The notes under the pieces are model-generated. The model had not been told where the DNA came from. It searched no databases and was given only the letters and a program-made list of their open reading frames with translations. The position numbers and the translations under genes were made by a program. Below are positions 1-4,237 of a stretch of 6,510 bases of DNA, one piece after another. This DNA is from Pseudomonadota bacterium (lineage in GTDB: Bacteria; Verrucomicrobiota; Verrucomicrobiia; Chthoniobacterales; UBA6821). The stretch lies in assembly GCA_009928265.1 (NCBI GenBank), contig RFPR01000118.1, positions 1 to 6,510 on the forward strand. Direction: 5' to 3'. Position 1 is the stretch's first letter. Every line of letters begins with the position of its first letter.

Positions 1-1108
1 CGCCGAGGGCGTCGTCGGTGAGGACGGCGAGCGAGAAGTAGAGCGTGAGGAGGTAGGAGGCGACGCCGAGGCTGTCGAGTCCCATGAGGCGTGCGGAGAG
101 GCTGGGCATGATCTCGCCCGGGATCCCGGTCTGGTGGAGGCCGACGACGCCCTGGTCGGCCTCGCCGGTTCGGACGAGGAGGATGCTGGTGGTGCCGAGC
201 CACTGGTTGGACTGGTAGCGGCCCTTGATCTCGAGCTTGTCGCAGGGGACGAGCGGGACGCCGCGCCACATGATGACGGGTGTTCCGAAGAGATCGACGG
301 TGACGGGGGGCACGCCACGCCAGGTGCACTCACGTTCGAAGGCGGCGATGGCCTTGGGGTGAGCGAGGAAGAAGGCGGGCTTTTTCCAGACGAGCGCGAG
401 GAGTTCGTCGAGGTCGTCGGGTGTGGGAGCTCCGTAGCGGGTGCTGATCCGCATGGCGGGATCGACGGAGTGGATGAGCCCGAACTTGGTGTTGTTGACG
501 AGTTCCCACTCCTGCCGTTCCTTGATGCCCTCGATGGTGAGCCGCATCTGCTCTTCGAGCTGGTCGTAGGGGCCGTTGTAGAGGTCGGAGACGCGGGTGT
601 GGACGCGGACGACGGTCTGGACGGCGGAGAGGGAGTATTCGCGTGGCGTGGCGGAGTAGTCGACGAAGGTCTCGGGGATCTCGACGTTTTCCGCGAACCC
701 GGAGACGAGGTCGATGTTGCGTTCGCCGTAGCGGTTGACGGTGGACTGGAGTTCGCGGTGCTCCTCGATGGCGCGGCGGAAGTCCTCGGCGAGGCTGGGC
801 TGCTCGGCGAGGAGGGCGTCGAGGTCCTTGCGTGAGAGGGTGAGGAGGACGCAGGGTGTGATGGTGCGGATGGTGACGTCGGAGGGCTTGTCGGAGACGA
901 TGTCGGTCTCGCCGAAGAACTCGCCGTCGGAGAGCAGCGCGATGCGGAGGTTGGTGCCGTGGGCGCCCTTGCTCAGGACCTCGACCTGCCCCTGGGCGAG
1001 GATGAAGAAGGTGTTGCCGTCCTCGCCTTCGCCGATGAGCGTGTTGCCGAGGGACACCTGCTCCGTCTTGAAGCGGGCGGCCATGCGGCTGACGATGCCG
1101 TCGGGCAG
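1..1108 (-). other. Family 2B encapsulin portion: cNMP-binding-like domain plus HK97-fold shell domain
   Basis: This is the encapsulin part of the fusion, residues ~281-649. The cNMP-like domain has a typical roll (GNTLIGEGEDGNTFFIL at 301-317). In its phosphate-binding cassette, however, the usual PR-x-A(T/S) arginine is replaced by PSDVT at 355-359, so cyclic nucleotide binding is doubtful. The shell domain is well conserved through to the truncated end. From memory, ordinary family 2B proteins carry roughly 80-95 residues before the cNMP domain; none of that is recognisable here, and the integrase segment takes its place. Codon use is strongly C/G-ending: only one of the last 28 complete codons in the window ends in A or T, against seven of the first 40 integrase codons. 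In known family 2B shells the cNMP domain faces outward, so the recombinase segment would be expected on the outside (inference). Confidence 0.85.
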
Positions 1109-1948
1109 GCCAGCCTTGACCCGCTTGGTCCAGAAATAGTTGCTGCGTTTGCTTTCCTTGAGGGTACCGAGGCTCGGGAAGAGGGGGCCTTCCTTGGGGA
1201 GCTGGAGGAGGATGGCTTCGAGGGCCTTTCCGATGACGAGGCAGGCGTGGCCTTGGCCCTTGGAGCGGAGTTTCTGTCGCTCGTAGTAGAGCCTACGGGT
1301 TCCCCAGTCGATGTCGTCGGCTGTGAGGCTGGCAATGTCGGTCTGGCTGCCGCCGGTATGCCAGAGGAGCTCGAAGTAGATGCGGTATTCTTTGTTGGGC
1401 GTGACTCGGAGGACGGCCTCGTGCTGCTCTCGGGTGATGCCGTGGCGGGAGGCGTAGCGGATCTTGGGCCATGCTCGGCGCGAGAGAACGGGCTTGAGGA
1501 TCCACTCGAGATCGAGAGCCCGGTTGTGAAGGATGCGCAGCTGGACGTTGGTGGAGACTCCGGCCCGTGGGTGCGAGAAGACGCTCAGGAAGTCCGAGGC
1601 GGAGGTCTCGATGAGTCTCCGTGCCATAAGGCGACGGACTGGCTGGCTCTTCAGGAACTTCTGGAAGCGGGTCTTGGTATTGCCGTCATAGGAGGTGTCG
1701 ATGAGGCGTGCGACATCGAGCCATGTGCGGGTGGCGAAGTCTGGGTCCTGGGTGTGGAGATAGACCTTGGCCAGCTCGCGGCTGAGGACGGGCTGGCTCT
1801 GCGCGTCATTCTTGGCCTGGAGGAGTTTTAGCGCCTCGGCCTTGTTCTTGGTGCCTAGGCTCTCCCGTGAGCCCGTGGTGCTGTCCTGGGCGTAGTAGGT
1901 GCCGTGGGAGCGATTGGAGCGGCGGTAGAGACGGTATCTTGCCTGCAT
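1..1948 (-). CDS. Tyrosine recombinase fragment fused in frame to a family 2B encapsulin shell protein (3' end beyond window)
   Basis: This is a single open frame of 649 codons without a stop. Residues 1-~165 are the N-terminal and core-binding region of a tyrosine recombinase. Residues ~170-275 are the first half of its catalytic domain (FELLWHTGGSQTD near 192-204, RQK at 224-226, GPLFPSL at 254-260). Residues ~280-400 are a cNMP-binding-like beta-roll (LSDGEFFGE at 339-347). Residues ~405-649 match the HK97-fold shell of family 2B encapsulins: TFVDYSATPREYSL at 427-440, then LAHPKAIAAF, WRGVPLVPCDK, HQTGIP and a C-terminal LTDDALG. Perhaps 10-15 residues are cut off at the left edge. Family 2B shells assemble into cytosolic protein compartments around enzymes such as cysteine desulfurases or terpenoid enzymes; no cargo gene is visible here. 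I chose ATG 1948 because recombinase homology begins at once (ARYRLYRR). An in-frame ATG at 2044 would add 32 residues; neither start has a good Shine-Dalgarno site. Domain identities are strong. Whether the chimera is expressed or assembles is unknown. Confidence 0.88.
   Translation of the reverse strand, partial: MQARYRLYRRSNRSHGTYYAQDSTTGSRESLGTKNKAEALKLLQAKNDAQSQPVLSRELAKVYLHTQDPDFATRTWLDVARLIDTSYDGNTKTRFQKFLKSQPVRRLMARRLIETSASDFLSVFSHPRAGVSTNVQLRILHNRALDLEWILKPVLSRRAWPKIRYASRHGITREQHEAVLRVTPNKEYRIYFELLWHTGGSQTDIASLTADDIDWGTRRLYYERQKLRSKGQGHACLVIGKALEAILLQLPKEGPLFPSLGTLKESKRSNYFWTKRVKAGLPDGIVSRMAARFKTEQVSLGNTLIGEGEDGNTFFILAQGQVEVLSKGAHGTNLRIALLSDGEFFGETDIVSDKPSDVTIRTITPCVLLTLSRKDLDALLAEQPSLAEDFRRAIEEHRELQSTVNRYGERNIDLVSGFAENVEIPETFVDYSATPREYSLSAVQTVVRVHTRVSDLYNGPYDQLEEQMRLTIEGIKERQEWELVNNTKFGLIHSVDPAMRISTRYGAPTPDDLDELLALVWKKPAFFLAHPKAIAAFERECTWRGVPPVTVDLFGTPVIMWRGVPLVPCDKLEIKGRYQSNQWLGTTSILLVRTGEADQGVVGLHQTGIPGEIMPSLSARLMGLDSLGVASYLLTLYFSLAVLTDDALG
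1097..1948 (-). pseudogene. Truncated tyrosine-type integrase segment (N-terminal part of the fusion)
   Basis: These codons of the long minus-strand frame encode an integrase of a kind that, from memory, is common in Verrucomicrobiota. It has an N-terminal segment with YRLYRR and TGSRESLGTK, a helical core-binding domain (about 56-165), and a catalytic front half. The position that normally carries the first catalytic arginine (TGLRxGE) reads TGGSQTD at 198-204; my recollection is that relatives share this substitution. K226 is a candidate for the beta-hairpin lysine. The second half of the catalytic domain, with the H-x-x-R motif, the H/W residue and the nucleophilic tyrosine, is absent because encapsulin sequence begins near residue 280. 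The segment cannot be a working recombinase alone, but it may still bind DNA. It starts about 230 bases from the 3' end of a tRNA-Ser gene and reads away from it, the usual layout of tRNA-targeted elements. It is listed separately for clarity and is not a separate open frame. Confidence 0.72.
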
Positions 1949-2077
1949 GTGGAGTATCCGGGATGTGCAAGACCATGACCGAAAAATTTCCACTTGGTGT
2001 TCCCGATTGGGAGCAACATGCGAGTAGTCCTCGCTTTTTGACATCCTAGGCTCGGGTAGTGCCTCTGCGATCCGAGG

Positions 2078-2099
2078 AGGGACACTTTTAGGGACACTT
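2078..2099. repeat. Tandem 10-base direct repeat (AGGGACACTT x2, 12-base period)
   Basis: AGGGACACTT occurs at 2078-2087 and again at 2090-2099, exactly one helical turn-like step of 12 bases apart. The pair lies between the tRNA-Ser 3' end and the recombinase-encapsulin start, where an integrase's arm-type binding sites or an autoregulatory operator would be expected. The repeat is seen directly; the binding-site role is inference. It also falls upstream of both candidate start codons (1948 and 2044). Confidence 0.6.
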
Positions 2100-2104
2100 G
2101 GCCC

Positions 2105-2120
2105 AAAAAGGCCCCTTTTT
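2105..2120. repeat. Perfect 7-bp inverted repeat (AAAAAGG-CC-CCTTTTT)
   Basis: A perfect inverted repeat with a 2-base centre sits beside the direct repeats. As RNA the loop would have to open to about four bases. Overlapping GGCC/GGCC pairing (2101-2113) followed by a T-run is also possible on the plus strand. It could be a protein-binding palindrome, part of an attachment-site region, or a weak terminator behind the tRNA. The sequence does not decide between these. Confidence 0.4.
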
Positions 2121-2180
2121 GACCACTCATCAAAATGCTGACCCTAGTATTTATGCGGGTCTGCGGGCGATGAAGTGGCA

Positions 2181-2270
2181 TGGCGGAGGGGGTGGGATTC
2201 GAACCCACGGAGGCTTTAACACCTCTTCGGTTTTCAAGACCGACGCGATCGACCACTCTGCCACCCCTCC
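2181..2270 (-). tRNA. tRNA-Ser (anticodon UGA), CCA encoded
   Basis: The gene folds as a class II tRNA: a seven-pair acceptor stem GGAGGGG/CCCCTCC, an anticodon stem TCGGT/ACCGA with loop CTTGAAA giving anticodon TGA (2234-2236), a long variable arm closed by GAGG/CCTC, a T arm GTGGG-TTCGAAT-CCCAC, discriminator G, and a genome-encoded CCA at 2181-2183. The large variable arm and the anticodon identify serine, reading UCN codons. It lies downstream of the ACT-domain gene on the same strand. The recombinase-derived gene starts on its 3' side, so this tRNA is the likely attachment site of an integrative element; the matching distal copy would lie outside the window. Confidence 0.97.
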
Positions 2271-2360
2271 AATCTGAATCTTTTTCAGCCTAGTTCGCTT
2301 TTAGGCCCGAAGTCGAGACTGCTCCCACATGACAAAAAAATGCCAAATTTTTCCCGTATC
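2271..2360. other. AT-rich intergenic region, tRNA-Ser promoter expected
   Basis: These 90 bases separate the ACT-domain gene from the tRNA. A tRNA promoter on the minus strand would be expected here. A TAGGCT hexamer close to the tRNA could serve as a -10 element, but I see no convincing -35 element at proper spacing. A short inverted repeat GCCTA/TAGGC (2288-2292 and 2302-2306) has no T-run in the right place for a terminator of the minus-strand operon and may be incidental. Confidence 0.3.
2334..2352 (-). terminator. Weak candidate terminator after the ACT-domain gene
   Basis: Read on the minus strand just past the ACT gene stop, AAAAAT and ATTTTT can pair around a five-base loop, and the sequence continues in a run of seven T. 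The stem is entirely A-T pairs, so it would be poor as an intrinsic terminator. It is listed because its position fits and nothing better is present before the tRNA. Confidence 0.25.
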
Positions 2361-2825
2361 TTACCTCGACAGATCCCCTTGGGTCAGAACTTGGTAGCCC
2401 TCCCCGGCCATCACATTGGAGGCGCATTCGTTGTCATCGACATGGAGGACAAGAAGGGCCTTGCCCCGGGGACGCACCAGTAGTGGGTAGCTGAAGAGAA
2501 GGTTCACCTCGGCCATGAGGAGGCAACTGAGCACCTTCCCCAGATCAGAGGCCCCTTCGGCCAATTCCAACACGAGCACGGAGGACTGGCTGAAGGCGAT
2601 TTCATGTTCTTTGAGAAGGGCGGAGACACGCTCGGGATCGCTCACGATCATCCGGGCGATGGAAGATTCCGCAGAATCGACGATGCTGAAGGCCAGCACC
2701 ACCACGCCGTGCTGTTCGATGAGTTTCACCACCTCGAGAAGGGCCCCCACCTTGTTATCGAGAAAGATGGAGAAATGTTTCACCGGGGATCCGGTCAGGC
2801 CTTCCTTGGTTGCAGCTTGGGACAT
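2361..2825 (-). CDS. Tandem ACT-domain protein (amino-acid-binding regulatory type)
   Basis: The product is 154 residues built from two ACT-like domains, about 16-80 (FLDNKVGALLEVVKLIEQHG, then SIARMIVSDPE) and about 83-150 (LVLELAEGASDLGKVLSCL, then GKALLVLHVDD and a final GYQVL). ACT domains are beta-alpha-beta-beta-alpha-beta folds that usually bind amino acids and dimerise to regulate metabolism. No catalytic domain is attached, so this stand-alone cytosolic protein may sense an amino acid; which ligand or partner cannot be told. I chose ATG 2825 because ACT homology starts shortly after it and it lies four bases beyond the stop of the preceding gene, fitting translational coupling. A GTG at 2960 in the same frame would overlap the neighbour by about 130 bases and add unrelated sequence. 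No Shine-Dalgarno site is visible. It is last of a likely three-gene operon. Confidence 0.85.
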   Translation of the reverse strand: MSQAATKEGLTGSPVKHFSIFLDNKVGALLEVVKLIEQHGVVVLAFSIVDSAESSIARMIVSDPERVSALLKEHEIAFSQSSVLVLELAEGASDLGKVLSCLLMAEVNLLFSYPLLVRPRGKALLVLHVDDNECASNVMAGEGYQVLTQGDLSR

Positions 2826-2829
2826 GGAA

Positions 2830-3336
2830 TTATTTGTAAGCGTAAACGAGGGAGATCTTGCAGGGTCCCGCCCCGGGACTTTCCACAAGCTCCACCCTAA
2901 CAAAATAGTTCCCGCTCTTTCCGGGTGCAACCTCTGTGACACCAAGAGTGCAGCCACCACCTGCGGCGGGATCCGCTCCCTTGGGCATCTCGTTTTTCAC
3001 TTCCTTTCCAGCAGCGTCAAAAAGGGTAATCCGGAGTTTCCCATCCTGCAGCGGTGAAGCGGTCGCAAAGAGATAGCGTTCTCCAGAAAAGAGGGTGACC
3101 TGCAGGAACCGTGGCTCTCCTTTGGTCAACTCGATGCTCCACTCCCCGTCCCGGATGCGGAATCCCTCCTTGGCAAGGGGGCGCAGGATATCGAGCGCCA
3201 GATGCCGAGCCTGGGAAGGAACAGGGCGGGCGGGATTGACGGTTGGAGCAGACGTTGCAGGATCCTCAGCCCTCATAGAGATCACGCCGATCACAAGCCC
3301 TGCGACAATGGGAAGGAGCAAATGGTTCGACTTCAT
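2830..3336 (-). CDS. Small exported beta-rich protein, PPC-like (function unknown)
   Basis: The product has 168 residues. It starts with a typical Sec signal peptide: a basic MKSNH, a hydrophobic stretch 6-20, and likely cleavage near MRA-ED at 22-24. A Pro/Ala-rich linker (25-42) follows, then a beta-strand-rich domain from about 65 to the end. The pattern VTLFSGERYLFATAS, LRITLFDAAGKEV, SGNYFVRVEL and a closing SLVYAYK resembles bacterial pre-peptidase C-terminal (PPC-like) beta-sandwich domains; this is a pattern match only. Two cysteines (129 and 159) could pair in the periplasm. The start ATG overlaps the stop of the upstream gene as ATGA, and the downstream ACT gene follows after four bases, so all three are probably co-transcribed. 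A periplasmic or surface location is expected. I do not recognise a named family. Confidence 0.8.
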   Translation of the reverse strand: MKSNHLLLPIVAGLVIGVISMRAEDPATSAPTVNPARPVPSQARHLALDILRPLAKEGFRIRDGEWSIELTKGEPRFLQVTLFSGERYLFATASPLQDGKLRITLFDAAGKEVKNEMPKGADPAAGGGCTLGVTEVAPGKSGNYFVRVELVESPGAGPCKISLVYAYK

Positions 3337-4199
3337 CGGACAGGGGAAGCGGAGGCCGACGGCGAAGGGGAGGCCGTTACCTTGGCGGAGGCCATGATCA
3401 CGCGGACGGCGGTCGCGCAGGCATCGTGGATCTCACGAAGATTCTTTTTTTCCTGTTCGGGTTTTGGATTCTGCGCTGAGAGCAATCCGGAGGCCTTTGC
3501 CAAAGCCTGCCTAACGGCACTGACACGGGGATTTCCGCCAAGCCTCTCCGGGAGAGCCCCGAGATCGGAGGAGAGGCGTGCCGCCAATTCCGAAAGACAG
3601 ATCACCTCGGCCCCACGCATGGAATCATCCGCCAGAACAACGCCCGTGGCGGTCTCCAGACCCCGAAGCCACGCAGCGGAGGAAGTCAGCAGAACAAGAT
3701 CCTGGTCCTTCTGGGCGGCCATGGTTGCCTTCACCTCGGCCTCGGTCGCGGCGAGTTCGTCGGAAAGGGCATCCCAAGCACCATTGTCGGCAAATTCCAC
3801 CAAACTGTTACCCCGTCCGAGCAGGCTCTTGCTCACGCCCAGGGCCTTGGCCATGGCCATGATTTCCCGGCCGATATTCTTCACCTGCTGCCCGTCCTGA
3901 GCCTCCACGGCGATGTAGCCGTCGGTCGCGAGAACACCGATCGCCAACGCAAGTTGGGCCCGATCGCCGGAGATGGGAGCGGTCGCCGGGGTGACGAGCG
4001 TGGCCCAGTTGGGTCGGCAGGCTTTGTTGAGCGCCGCAAAGACCTCTCCGGGACAGGGGATACTCAGCGCATCGAGAAAGACGGCCCCCTGCCTCTGTTC
4101 CTTGTTCATGGCAGGGCTCACCACGGCCGGCGCGGCCTTCCCGGAGAAGGCCGGGATGAGGAATGCCGCCAAGATGGCAAAATGTCTGCCCGTCGCCAT
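3333..4199 (-). CDS. Exported alpha-helical protein of unknown function
   Basis: The product has 288 residues from ATG 4199. Residues 1-23 form a signal peptide (MATGRH, a hydrophobic core AILAAFLIPAF, then a KAAPA cleavage region). The mature part is largely helical, with IPCPGEVFAALNK near 46-58, GYIAVEAQDGQQVKNIGREI near 91-110, and Ala/Glu-rich helices after that. It ends in a Ser/Ala/Pro-rich low-complexity tail (ASPSPSASASP). I recall similar uncharacterised exported proteins in Verrucomicrobiota but know no function. Possible starts at ATG 4214 and TTG 4238 would lengthen the N-terminus and spoil the signal peptide, so 4199 is preferred; no clear Shine-Dalgarno site precedes any of them. 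It is first gene of the likely operon, joined to the next gene by an ATGA overlap, and is divergent from hrpB. Confidence 0.8.
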   Translation of the reverse strand: MATGRHFAILAAFLIPAFSGKAAPAVVSPAMNKEQRQGAVFLDALSIPCPGEVFAALNKACRPNWATLVTPATAPISGDRAQLALAIGVLATDGYIAVEAQDGQQVKNIGREIMAMAKALGVSKSLLGRGNSLVEFADNGAWDALSDELAATEAEVKATMAAQKDQDLVLLTSSAAWLRGLETATGVVLADDSMRGAEVICLSELAARLSSDLGALPERLGGNPRVSAVRQALAKASGLLSAQNPKPEQEKKNLREIHDACATAVRVIMASAKVTASPSPSASASPVR

Positions 4200-4237
4200 G
4201 GTTTCGGGATACATCAAAGGGCCGCATAAAGCGAGCA
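4200..4237. promoter_or_regulatory. 38-base divergent intergenic region between the operon and hrpB
   Basis: Two divergent genes start here only 38 bases apart, which is too short for two full non-overlapping promoters. At least one promoter must therefore extend into the opposite gene's 5' coding sequence. I find no convincing -35/-10 pair, and the bases before the plus-strand ATG (AAAGCGAGCA) are a poor Shine-Dalgarno match. The call rests on gene layout, not on a recognised motif. Confidence 0.35.

Noticed and set aside
134..1831. Long plus-strand frames (134-835, 735-1139 and 959-1831) rich in Gly, Glu, Asp, Val and Ala
   Set aside because: They are antisense to the recombinase-encapsulin gene. 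The 959-1831 frame is in exact codon register with the minus-strand gene, so its openness follows from the GC-biased third positions of the real gene. Their translations are low-complexity and match no family I know.
1867..2049. Plus-strand 60-residue frame
   Set aside because: It overlaps the recombinase start and control region and shows no domain, signal peptide or credible ribosome site.
1855..2256. Minus-strand frame of 133 residues across the tRNA and the integrase start
   Set aside because: It begins inside the tRNA-Ser gene (its first residues are translated tRNA) and runs out of frame through the recombinase 5' end, ending in Pro/Ala/Thr/Arg-rich sequence.
2288..2306. GCCTA/TAGGC hairpin between the tRNA and the ACT gene as a terminator
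   Set aside because: The stem is only five pairs with a nine-base loop, and no T-run follows it on the transcribed minus strand.
2515..3900. Plus-strand frames over the three-gene operon
   Set aside because: They lie antisense to genes with clear signal peptides and ACT domains, and their Ser/Arg/Pro-rich composition is typical of shadow frames in GC-rich DNA.
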